Shown here: piece by piece, positions 17,518 through 26,103 of the stretch
How positions within the stretch are numbered: position 1 is the stretch's first letter
How the letters are laid out: each line of letters begins with the position of its first letter
The notes under the pieces: model-generated
The model's input: only the letters and a program-made list of their open reading frames with translations
Told to the model about the DNA's origin: nothing
The model's database searches: none
Source: Nostoc sp. CMAA1605
Lineage (GTDB): Bacteria > Cyanobacteriota > Cyanobacteriia > Cyanobacteriales > Nostocaceae
Direction of reading: 5' to 3'
Length of the DNA stretch: 64,000 nucleotides
Assembly: GCF_021596505.1 (NCBI RefSeq)
Contig: NZ_PJIZ01000006.1
Coordinates: 1-64,000, forward strand
Made by a program: the position numbers and the translations under genes

Positions 17518-19392
17518 ATGAAGTTGAAATTGAGCTTAATCCACGCCATTGAGCAGTGGCTGAATAATATAGTGAAACGTCCAGCCCTTGCTGTGACTAT
17601 GGCTATTCTGTGGTTAGTTGTGATTGGTTGGTTGGGTTATGGTTGGAATTTAGGCAATGTGGGCTTGATTGATGAAACTGAGCCACTATTTGCCGAAGCC
17701 TCCCGTCAAATGCTAGTCACAGGAGATTGGATTACTCCCTATTTCAACGGTGAAACTCGGTTTGATAAGCCTGCTTTAATTTACTGGTGTCAGGCGATCG
17801 CCTATGCTGTAGTTGGTGTCAATGAATGGGCGGTACGTCTGCCTTCTGCTTTAGCCGCAGTCGGTGTAATGGCTTTGGTTTTTTATACCGTACAGTGGGC
17901 TTTGCAGCCACAAAGTAAGTCTGATTCCAGTGCGTCCCTCACCTATCCCTATGTAACCGCAGCCGTTGCAGCAGCAGTGACAGGACTAAATCCCGAAATG
18001 ATTATCTGGGGTAGAACCGGCGTTTCGGATATGCTGCTAACTGGTTGTATCGCTTCATCTTTGTTGTGCTTCTTTCGGGGATACGCTGAATCAGAAACTG
18101 GGAATAGAGGAACAGAGGAAATCAAGCCCCGTTCTCGATTTTCATTGCCTAATCAATGGTATTTGGCTTGTTATGTCTTGATTGCTGGCGGGATTTTGAC
18201 GAAAGGCCCTGTAGGAATTGTGTTACCAGGGTTGATTATTGGGGCATTTTTGTTGTATGTGGGTCAATTTTGGGCAGTAGTGCGGGAAATGCGCCTGTTG
18301 TTCGGGTTGGCGATGATTTTTGTCTTATCTGTCCCGTGGTATGTGCTGGTAATTTGGCGCAATGGCTGGAATTACATTAACTCTTTCTTTGGTTATCACA
18401 ATCTAGAACGCTTCACGGAAGTAGTTAATGGTCACTCAGCACCTTGGTATTTTTATTTTCTGATTGTGCTGCTATTGTTTGCACCATACTCAGTGTACTT
18501 GCCGGTGGCGATGGTGCGACTCAAGTTTTGGCAGCGATCGCAATGGCGCACTCAAGCCCGTTCTCAACAATTGGGTTTATTTGCCTTTATTTGGTTTATT
18601 ACTATTTTTAGCTTTTTTACTATTGCGGTTACTAAACTACCCAGTTATGTCTTACCTTTAATGCCAGCCGCCGCTATTTTGGTGTCCCTCTTGTGGGGTG
18701 ATTTTTTCTCAAATTCAGAGTTAAATTCTCACCAGCAAGCTAAAGCTTATCCTCTGTGGTTTTTGCTGGTGAGTAGTTGGATTAATGTGGTATTTTTGTC
18801 CGTATTGTCAGTAGCATTATTTCATCTACCTCATTTAATAGGACAAGATCCAGCTGCACCTAATTTTCAGCAAAGTCTTCAGAATGCTGGTTTAGCCGCA
18901 ATGGGTGGCTGGATTTGGCTATTATTTGCAGTGATTTTTGCCGTATTAACATTACGCCGCCATTGGCAATCCATAGTTGGGATGCAGTTGTTAGGATTTG
19001 CAGCATTTTTAATTATTGTCTTAATGCCTGCTTTATTCTTAATGGATCAAGAACGTCAATTACCTTTGAGAAATTTATCTGCGGCTGTTGTCCAGTTTCA
19101 GCAACCAAAGGAAGAAATTATCATGGTGGGCTTTAAAAAGCCGAGTGTAGTTTTTTATAGCCACAAACCAATGAAATTTATTAAATTAACTAAGGACGCT
19201 ACAGAGTACATCAAAGACATAGCCAATAAATCAAATATACCTCCTTCTATGCTGCTCTTAACTGAAAAAAGAAACTTTTTCAAAATGGATTTACAGCCAG
19301 AGACTTACGAGAATTTAGCTATTAAAGGAGCTTACCAATTAACTCGCATTAATTTCAAAAAAATGAAACCGAAGAAGTTAGAGATATCTTAG
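17518..19392 (+). CDS. PMT/ArnT-like membrane glycosyltransferase
   Basis: 624 aa integral membrane protein with about 11-12 hydrophobic segments. The first periplasmic loop holds IDETEPLFAEASRQM and NGETRFDKPALIYW, the acidic catalytic loop pattern of the GT-C (GT39/GT83) fold. Members move a sugar from a polyprenyl-phosphate donor to a protein or lipid acceptor on the outer side of the membrane. The acceptor cannot be told from sequence. The C-terminal 90 residues form a soluble domain. ATG 17518 follows heptamer repeats and no Shine-Dalgarno is visible. The substrate ArnT (aminoarabinose) should not be assumed. Confidence 0.82.
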   Translation: MKLKLSLIHAIEQWLNNIVKRPALAVTMAILWLVVIGWLGYGWNLGNVGLIDETEPLFAEASRQMLVTGDWITPYFNGETRFDKPALIYWCQAIAYAVVGVNEWAVRLPSALAAVGVMALVFYTVQWALQPQSKSDSSASLTYPYVTAAVAAAVTGLNPEMIIWGRTGVSDMLLTGCIASSLLCFFRGYAESETGNRGTEEIKPRSRFSLPNQWYLACYVLIAGGILTKGPVGIVLPGLIIGAFLLYVGQFWAVVREMRLLFGLAMIFVLSVPWYVLVIWRNGWNYINSFFGYHNLERFTEVVNGHSAPWYFYFLIVLLLFAPYSVYLPVAMVRLKFWQRSQWRTQARSQQLGLFAFIWFITIFSFFTIAVTKLPSYVLPLMPAAAILVSLLWGDFFSNSELNSHQQAKAYPLWFLLVSSWINVVFLSVLSVALFHLPHLIGQDPAAPNFQQSLQNAGLAAMGGWIWLLFAVIFAVLTLRRHWQSIVGMQLLGFAAFLIIVLMPALFLMDQERQLPLRNLSAAVVQFQQPKEEIIMVGFKKPSVVFYSHKPMKFIKLTKDATEYIKDIANKSNIPPSMLLLTEKRNFFKMDLQPETYENLAIKGAYQLTRINFKKMKPKKLEIS

Positions 19393-19492
19393 TCAATAGA
19401 TTAGGGGATTGGGGACTGGGGACTGGGGATTGGGTATTTTAGATAGAATAGATTGAAAATCCAAAATTGGGATGAGCAATACTTTAAGATTT

Positions 19493-22400
19493 TTACTGTC
19501 TTACTTTGAGTTTTAAAGATTGATTGATTTGGTTTAAGAGTTCTTCCATTGAGATAGAACGAGGGACGATTTTAGTGGCGATCGCATTTAACATATCTGC
19601 CATTGATTGCAGATCATGTTTGTCTTGAGCAGTTTTATTGCGGGAATTAAGTGATGACCGATTGAATCTTTGATCAATAACTACAACTGGTGGTAAATCT
19701 AAGGGTAAATCTTGCAAGGTTTTTAAGGCTTTTAACACTTCTGGATGGATAGTGGCAGTGCCTAAACAGATTAGTAATAAATCTACACTTTGATGACGTA
19801 TTTGTTGTAAAACTTCTGCCCAACAACGGGCTATTGTCGCTTTGAATCCGGCTGTTTGCAAATATTGAATGAGGGCTTGAAACCATTCTGTACCTCTCTC
19901 GCTATTGCTTGGATTTACAGAGGAATTTTTCTCCTTATAAGCTTTGACTGGTTTGCGTTTAGTCTGTGGTAAATCCTGGAGCATGGTTAAATCTACCACT
20001 AAAATGTTTGGGGGATAGCAAACTCCAGAGGCGATTTGCAAGACAGACAATAGGGTGTCTTTTTGACTGTTGCTATCGTCTTGATTGAGTGGTGTTAAAC
20101 AGGGAAATACTGACAAACCAGGAATTTGCGATGCGGTGAGGGTGGTGTTAACATCGCAAGTTACTAAAGGTAAGCTAGCTAATCGGGGATGCTGACTGAG
20201 TTGTTGTAAGTAGGTTTGTGCGAGAGAATTATCTACATCCAGTAAAACCACATCAAATTGCCAGACTCTGGCTAGTAGTTCGGCTTGATCTAAATCATCG
20301 ACTTCAATCACCCGATGTTCTTGTAATGAAGAATGGGGATTGATTGATTGGGCATCAGGATCAACTAATCTGAGAATTCTTAGGGTTTTATGGGGTGGAT
20401 TTTCTTCAGTATTGCTAATACTAGGTTGTTGATTTTTGCTTGGCGCACGGAGTTTTTCTAACACAGGTGTGAGGGACTGGGCTTCTACTGGTAAGCTCAA
20501 AAAACCATCAGCTTGATTAGCCAGTGCTTGTTCTTTATCTGCACCGGTGGCTGTGACAATGACGGACAAATGACGTAAGGCGGGATCGGATTTGAGTAAT
20601 GTGAGAACATCCCAACCAGATAGCAGGGGTAAGAGGGGATTTAAAAATATGGCTTGTGGTTGTAGACGACGAGCTTTTTCTACGGCTTCTGTTCCAGAAC
20701 GGGCGATAACCACTCGATAACCGTGATTTTTGAGTTGTTCGGTTAAGTCTTGAATGTATCTGGCGACGGTTTCGACTATTAAAACTAAGCGTTGGGAAGA
20801 AATTGCTTGATTTTTCCCGCTTTGGTTGGCAAGCTGGAGATTTCCCAATTTATCGCTGTTATTTACTTCTGTGTTTCTGGTTTCAGATTCAACAAAACCT
20901 GTGGTGGGTGGACTGGGCGGTAAAAGTAGAGTAAATTGGCTACCTTTACCTTCTTGAGATAGGAAACTGACATCACCACCGTGAAGACGCGCTAAAGCCC
21001 TGGTTAAGACTAGTCCCAAGCCTGTACCTTCAAACTGACGCGTTAAGGGATTTTCTAGTTGTTGGAATTTCTGAAAAATCAAGTGCTGTTGATGTTCGGG
21101 AATGCCGATCCCTGTGTCCCAAACAGTAAAAGCAATCCATCCTTCCCAAAGATTGACTCTTAAGCCGATTTCACCAGAGATTTCTGTAAATTTAAAGGCG
21201 TTGGACAAGAGATGTACCAGCATTTGACGCAGGCGTAATTCATCGGCGGTAATTGACTCTAACCCTGGTTCAATGGTCATTGTAAAGACAGGTTCTGATG
21301 ACCGAGGGGGAGATTTTTGGCTTGTTGAGTTCGTTTTGCTGGTTTGGCTGTGAATAGCTTTGGCTTCTGCCAGGGCGCGATCGCAGACAGATTGTATATT
21401 TACAGGTGATGGGGTCAACTCCATTTGTCCCGTTTCCATACGGGTGAGGTCTAAAATGTCGTTAACTACACTCATTAAATGGCGACCACTTTGATGAATT
21501 AAGCCTGCATACCTGGCTTGACGTTCATTGAGTTCCCCTAATTGCTGATCTACTAATAACCGCGATAGTCCCAAAACGGCGGTCAAGGGGGTTTTGAGTT
21601 CATGGCTAATACAAGCTAAAAATTCATCTTTTAAGCGGTTGAGTTGAATCAGGTCAGCATTTTTGGCTGATAGTTCTTTATAAAGTTGCTGTTGTTCGGT
21701 GACATCGGTGGCTGAAACTAGCCACAAGTTATCATCCTCTATGGTTGCGGCTGACTCAGGGTGAGGAAATTTTAAATCTGGACTATCTAGGGGAATTTTG
21801 GTAAACTGCCAAATCCGTTCTTGACCACTCTGCACCTCTACAATGCAAGTACAAATACCCAGGCGGCTGTCTAAAAAACAACGGCCTGCGCCGGAGATGC
21901 TATCTGGTGATGTGGCTTGTGAGTGCAGGGGTTTGTAGCTGGGTAATTCGGTGATGGGTAAGGTTTCATTTTGCTGGAAAATCTTACCGTAGCCATGAGC
22001 ATAAATTTTGGCGGCTTTGGGGTTGGCGTATTCTGGTTGTCTGATGCGGGTAGCGGCTAAAATCGCCTCAACTTGCTGCCTAATACCTTCGGGATCTTTT
22101 AATGTGCCTAATTGCTGCCACCATGCCAGATTTTGCGTTAACACCAGACCTGTACTAGTTTGCAACATTAACGGCCAAGGTAGTTGTTCTAATAATTGTA
22201 CTAGTGATTTGTATCCTTGGGGTTGGCGTTGTGGCGATCGCGATCGCCTCACTCTACTGTTACTGATAATGGTGCTATCTTGATGTGTTGATGCTGGGTG
22301 GCCGTGATTGTAATTCATGCCTACTTGGATTTTGGCCAAGGCGTTTAAGAGGCGCACACTATTGAGTAGTCCTAAAAATTTCCCATCCGCATCTACTAAG

Positions 22401-22753
22401 ACTAACTCGAATGTGCTGGCTTGGGTGATCTGATAACGCCACCACGAACTCAATTGCTCTACACAATAACTAGCTGGTAATATTTGTATTGGCTCAATGA
22501 CTATTTGACCCAATTGCGAGATTGGTTGTTGTAAATAATTTGCAATTTGCCCATCTCCAGCATTGAGCATCACCTGCTGCGTTAACCATGCCGAGTGAAG
22601 CACCCCGATGGGACAATAGTGTTGATTGACTATGATTAAGCGATCGCACTGCTTCTGCTCAAACATCTCCAGCGTCTCTGCCAGAGTGCTGGTTTCCAAG
22701 CAACTATTGCCAGTTGCTAGAAATTCATAAAGCGGATACTGTAGCATTGACAT
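19493..22753 (-). CDS. CBS-domain hybrid histidine kinase with degenerate receivers
   Basis: 1086 aa, no membrane segment, so probably cytoplasmic. Order: two CBS motifs at about 10-145, a PAS-like segment (LPWPLMLQTSTGLVLTQN) at about 185-350, HisKA with CISHELKTPLT (His384), ATPase with WDTGIGIPEHQ and EGTGLGLVL, then three receiver-like segments. In the first (after VLIVETV) the phosphoacceptor position is Asn in FLNPLLPLLSGWD; the second retains VVLLDVDNS but lacks the rest of a normal pocket; the third is only receiver-like (LLLICLGTA). CBS pairs often bind adenine nucleotides. Lies divergently beside kaiABC, so an energy-sensing or clock-related role is conceivable but unproven. Confidence 0.85.
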   Translation of the reverse strand: MSMLQYPLYEFLATGNSCLETSTLAETLEMFEQKQCDRLIIVNQHYCPIGVLHSAWLTQQVMLNAGDGQIANYLQQPISQLGQIVIEPIQILPASYCVEQLSSWWRYQITQASTFELVLVDADGKFLGLLNSVRLLNALAKIQVGMNYNHGHPASTHQDSTIISNSRVRRSRSPQRQPQGYKSLVQLLEQLPWPLMLQTSTGLVLTQNLAWWQQLGTLKDPEGIRQQVEAILAATRIRQPEYANPKAAKIYAHGYGKIFQQNETLPITELPSYKPLHSQATSPDSISGAGRCFLDSRLGICTCIVEVQSGQERIWQFTKIPLDSPDLKFPHPESAATIEDDNLWLVSATDVTEQQQLYKELSAKNADLIQLNRLKDEFLACISHELKTPLTAVLGLSRLLVDQQLGELNERQARYAGLIHQSGRHLMSVVNDILDLTRMETGQMELTPSPVNIQSVCDRALAEAKAIHSQTSKTNSTSQKSPPRSSEPVFTMTIEPGLESITADELRLRQMLVHLLSNAFKFTEISGEIGLRVNLWEGWIAFTVWDTGIGIPEHQQHLIFQKFQQLENPLTRQFEGTGLGLVLTRALARLHGGDVSFLSQEGKGSQFTLLLPPSPPTTGFVESETRNTEVNNSDKLGNLQLANQSGKNQAISSQRLVLIVETVARYIQDLTEQLKNHGYRVVIARSGTEAVEKARRLQPQAIFLNPLLPLLSGWDVLTLLKSDPALRHLSVIVTATGADKEQALANQADGFLSLPVEAQSLTPVLEKLRAPSKNQQPSISNTEENPPHKTLRILRLVDPDAQSINPHSSLQEHRVIEVDDLDQAELLARVWQFDVVLLDVDNSLAQTYLQQLSQHPRLASLPLVTCDVNTTLTASQIPGLSVFPCLTPLNQDDSNSQKDTLLSVLQIASGVCYPPNILVVDLTMLQDLPQTKRKPVKAYKEKNSSVNPSNSERGTEWFQALIQYLQTAGFKATIARCWAEVLQQIRHQSVDLLLICLGTATIHPEVLKALKTLQDLPLDLPPVVVIDQRFNRSSLNSRNKTAQDKHDLQSMADMLNAIATKIVPRSISMEELLNQINQSLKLKVRQ

Positions 22754-23672
22754 ACGGCTTGGGGGGTCATTCTTCTTGTGAACGCCTCTGGCTTCACCAT
22801 CAGCGCAGGGGCAAATAGCGATCGCGCCTGAAGCAGTATTCTTTCAGAAGACTCATATCAGCGATCTTGTCCAGCTTTTTTACTATTGAATTAATGGCAT
22901 AGGTTCTCTGGAACAAAGGCGTTTCATTTCAATAGTCAGCCAACTGCGGTCTGTTACTCCGACCACGTTCAAATCTCTTTGAACAACCATGAATACTTCG
23001 CCACTGGCATTTGTTTGTTTGTCATCAATAGCAACAGCTAAAACAATTATGCCTTCAAAGATTCGCTTTAGAACCTTGAGGAATTATAATTATTGAAAAT
23101 GCGACAATACTTTAAGTTCGTTTAAGTATCTTATCAAGGAGTAAAATAGAAAATCCTTATTTAGACAGATATACATATGCAAATCATAAATTAAGTTATG
23201 TTTTTCTTCGGCAACTAAACTGAGATACTAACCAGCTATCCTGACCTTTCTCCCAATTTTCCCACCCGCCAAGTGATTGTGATTGCGAGAAAAGCCGATG
23301 ATATATACATATCTTGCTCTCAATTCTTGAGTGAAGATGTACGTAATTGCCATCAATGACTAACTGCACCTGTCATCTTGCATAGTGATTAAAGAGAGAT
23401 ATATAAGTATGTAAATGCTACTACCAATCTTGATTCCCCGACCAAATGTTAAAAAAAATTTAGATCACTCATCCCACACAATAGCAAACAACTCTCGACT
23501 AAATGGGTGGTTACGTGATTTTAGTGGCTCTCTAATTTTAGGGGTCACAATTACAGATCAGATTTATTACCGACTCAAATGTTTATATCTCACAATTAAT
23601 GAAAACCTTACTGGTAAATATCCCTATGCCTTTGCCGACCAACAGCAAAAAACACAGCAGGTTCGTCAGCAC
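22754..23672. other. Intergenic region between the CBS kinase and kaiA
   Basis: More than 650 bases before the first open codon of the kaiA frame at 23415, then 258 bases of in-frame extension. No repeat block or recognisable gene. It should hold the kai promoter. An ATG at 23409 is followed at once by a stop, and ATG 23415 opens the kaiA frame. Confidence 0.5.
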
Positions 23673-23981
23673 ATGAATCCAGAAGTTGAACGACAAGTAT
23701 TGTTGCAGCAACTCAAATCAGACTATCGAGAAATTCTCATTAATTACTTTACTACAGACAAAGCACTAAAAGAAAAAATCGATAAATTTATCAATGCAGT
23801 GTTTTGTGCTAATATTCCTGTGCCACAAATTATAGAAATTCATATGGAACTAATTGATGAATTTTCCAAGCAGCTACAATTAGAAGGGAGGAGTGATGAA
23901 ACATTACTAGACTACCGCCTTACTCTCATAGAAATCCTAGCGCATCTATGTGAAGTTTATCGGAGTGCTATTTTTAAATAG
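23673..23981 (+). CDS. kaiA: Circadian clock protein KaiA, short form
   Basis: Stimulates KaiC autophosphorylation by binding its C-terminal tail. From ATG 23673 the protein is 102 aa and consists only of the C-terminal helical bundle (SDYREILINYF, EIHMELIDEFSKQL, LDYRLTLIEILAHLCEVYR). The N-terminal pseudo-receiver of Synechococcus KaiA is missing, as known for Nostocales. The frame is open a further 86 codons upstream to ATG 23415, with no receiver-like sequence in it, so the start is uncertain. Ribosome binding sites are weak for both. First gene of kaiABC, 54 bases before kaiB. Confidence 0.88.
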   Translation: MNPEVERQVLLQQLKSDYREILINYFTTDKALKEKIDKFINAVFCANIPVPQIIEIHMELIDEFSKQLQLEGRSDETLLDYRLTLIEILAHLCEVYRSAIFK

Positions 23982-24035
23982 ATATAAATCCTCAATTCCC
24001 CTCATTTATCATGTGAATTTTTAACTTTTCTCTGT

Positions 24036-24362
24036 ATGACAAAAGCCAGAAAAACCTATGTTCTCAAGCTTTATGTGGCAGGGAACACGCCGAATTCAGT
24101 CAGGGCCCTCAAAACTCTTAAAAATATTTTAGAGCAGGAATTTCAAGGCATTTACGCCCTGAAAGTCATTGATGTATTAAAAAATCCGCAATTAGCAGAA
24201 GAAGATAAAATATTAGCTACACCAACACTATCTAAGATTTTGCCGCCGCCCGTCCGCAAAATCATTGGTGATCTTTCAGACCGAGAAAGGGTATTGATTG
24301 GTTTAGATTTGCTGTATGAAGAATTGAATGAAGAAGATTGGGAAGAGCAAGACAATCTTTAA
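24036..24362 (+). CDS. kaiB: Circadian clock protein KaiB
   Basis: 108 aa metamorphic protein that in its thioredoxin-like state binds the KaiC CI ring at night and sequesters KaiA. Conserved [28 protein letters not shown] and [15 protein letters not shown] are present; the C-terminus is acidic ([11 protein letters not shown]), as usual. Lies between kaiA (54 bases) and kaiC (77 bases) on the same strand. Confidence 0.97.
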   Translation: MTKARKTYVLKLYVAGNTPNSVRALKTLKNILEQEFQGIYALKVIDVLKNPQLAEEDKILATPTLSKILPPPVRKIIGDLSDRERVLIGLDLLYEELNEEDWEEQDNL

Positions 24363-24439
24363 AATTCTAAAAAAACGATTAAAATCAACAACATTTAATA
24401 ATTAAAAATCTGGGTGCAGTACCCATTTATCAAGCAACA

Positions 24440-25999
24440 ATGAGCGATAACGAACAACAAGCAGCAAACCCTATATCGAGTGCTGGTGTGGAAAAAATCC
24501 GCACCATGATTGAAGGCTTTGATGACATCAGTCATGGGGGTTTACCAGTAGGTAGAACTACTCTAGTCAGTGGCACTTCAGGAACAGGGAAAACACTATT
24601 ATCTCTACAGTTTCTTTATAACGGCATCACCTATTTTGATGACCCAGGGGTGTTTGTTACCTTTGAAGAATCCCCCAGTGACATCATTAAAAATGCTCAC
24701 ATCTTTGGTTGGAATTTACAACAGTTAATTAACGAAGGTAAATTATTTATTCTCGATGCGTCTCCAGATCCTGAAGGTCAAGACATCGTAGGGAATTTCG
24801 ACTTGTCCGCTTTAATTGAGCGATTACAGTATGCTATTCGCAAATACAAAGCGAAACGGGTTTCTATTGACTCCATCACTGCCGTGTTTCAACAGTATGA
24901 AGCAGTAGGAGTAGTCCGCCGCGAAATTTTTCGCTTAGTGGCGCGCTTAAAACAATTGAATGTCACCACCGTCATCACCACAGAAAGAAGCGAGGAATAT
25001 GGGCCTGTTGCGTCTTTTGGTGTAGAAGAATTTGTTTCTGATAATGTGGTGATTGTTCGCAACGTTTTAGAAGGAGAACGTCGCCGCCGCACCATTGAAA
25101 TCCTCAAATTACGGGGAACAACCCACATGAAAGGAGAATATCCTTTCACCATTACCAATGAGGGAGTAAATATCTTCCCCTTGGGTGCAATGCGCCTTAC
25201 CCAAAGATCATCTAATGTCCGTGTTTCTTCCGGTGTCAAAACCTTGGATGAAATGTGTGGTGGTGGTTTCTTCAAGGATTCAATTATTTTAGCAACTGGT
25301 GCTACAGGTACAGGTAAGACATTACTAGTCAGTAAGTTCTTACAAAATGGCTGTGTTAATGGTGAGCGAGCCATCTTATTTGCCTATGAAGAATCACGCG
25401 CTCAATTATCTCGGAATGCTTACTCATGGGGCATTGACTTTGAAGAATTAGAACGTCAGGGATTACTCAAAATCATTTGTACCTATCCTGAATCTACTGG
25501 TTTAGAAGATCACCTGCAAATTATTAAATCAGAAATTGCTGAGTTTAAACCAGCACGCATCGCCATTGACTCTCTTTCTGCTATGGCCAGAGGAGTCAGC
25601 AATAATGCTTTCCGGCAATTTGTCATTGGTGTTACAGGGTATGCCAAACAAGAAGAAATCACTGGTTTCTTTACTAACACTACCGACCAATTTATGGGAT
25701 CACATTCCATTACAGATTCCCATATTTCCACAATTACAGACACAATTTTGATGCTACAATATGTCGAAATTCGTGGAGAAATGTCACGGGCAATCAACGT
25801 ATTTAAGATGCGGGGATCATGGCATGATAAAGGTATTCGTGAGTACAATATCACTGCCGACGGCCCAGAAATTAAAGATTCTTTCCGTAACTATGAAAGA
25901 ATTGTGAGTGGTGCGCCTACCCGCGTTAGTATTGATGAAAAGGCGGAACTTTCTCGCATAGTTAGACGTTTTGAAGATAAACAGGGTTCCGATTCCTAG
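24440..25999 (+). CDS. kaiC: Circadian clock ATPase/kinase KaiC
   Basis: Core oscillator, a hexameric double-domain RecA-like ATPase of 519 aa. CI has Walker A GTSGTGKT at 45-52 and catalytic Glu76-Glu77 (TFEES). CII has Walker A GATGTGKT and the pair in AYEES. The phosphorylation sites are in DSHISTITDT (Ser430 and Thr431 by my count, matching 431/432 of Synechococcus). The C-terminal tail, with the A-loop region before it, is the KaiA-binding part. Full length with no missing catalytic residue, so a working oscillator is expected. Starts at ATG 24440. Confidence 0.98.
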   Translation: MSDNEQQAANPISSAGVEKIRTMIEGFDDISHGGLPVGRTTLVSGTSGTGKTLLSLQFLYNGITYFDDPGVFVTFEESPSDIIKNAHIFGWNLQQLINEGKLFILDASPDPEGQDIVGNFDLSALIERLQYAIRKYKAKRVSIDSITAVFQQYEAVGVVRREIFRLVARLKQLNVTTVITTERSEEYGPVASFGVEEFVSDNVVIVRNVLEGERRRRTIEILKLRGTTHMKGEYPFTITNEGVNIFPLGAMRLTQRSSNVRVSSGVKTLDEMCGGGFFKDSIILATGATGTGKTLLVSKFLQNGCVNGERAILFAYEESRAQLSRNAYSWGIDFEELERQGLLKIICTYPESTGLEDHLQIIKSEIAEFKPARIAIDSLSAMARGVSNNAFRQFVIGVTGYAKQEEITGFFTNTTDQFMGSHSITDSHISTITDTILMLQYVEIRGEMSRAINVFKMRGSWHDKGIREYNITADGPEIKDSFRNYERIVSGAPTRVSIDEKAELSRIVRRFEDKQGSDS

Positions 26000-26000
26000 A

Positions 26001-26049
26001 TTTGGTATCGTACTATATTCCTACTTTAATTTAGTATCGTGCTATATTC
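26001..26049. repeat. 20-bp direct repeat between kaiC and tolC
   Basis: TTTGGTATCGTACTATATTC at 26001-26020 and TTTAGTATCGTGCTATATTC at 26030-26049, two mismatches, 29-base period. Each copy holds TATCGT/TACTATATT, so these may be paired operator or promoter-like sites ahead of the tolC-like gene. Confidence 0.5.
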
Positions 26050-26103
26050 TGTTGTGAAGAAAAGTTTTCTGCCGCCAGATTGATTTTCGTGTGAGGGGAT
26101 GCG

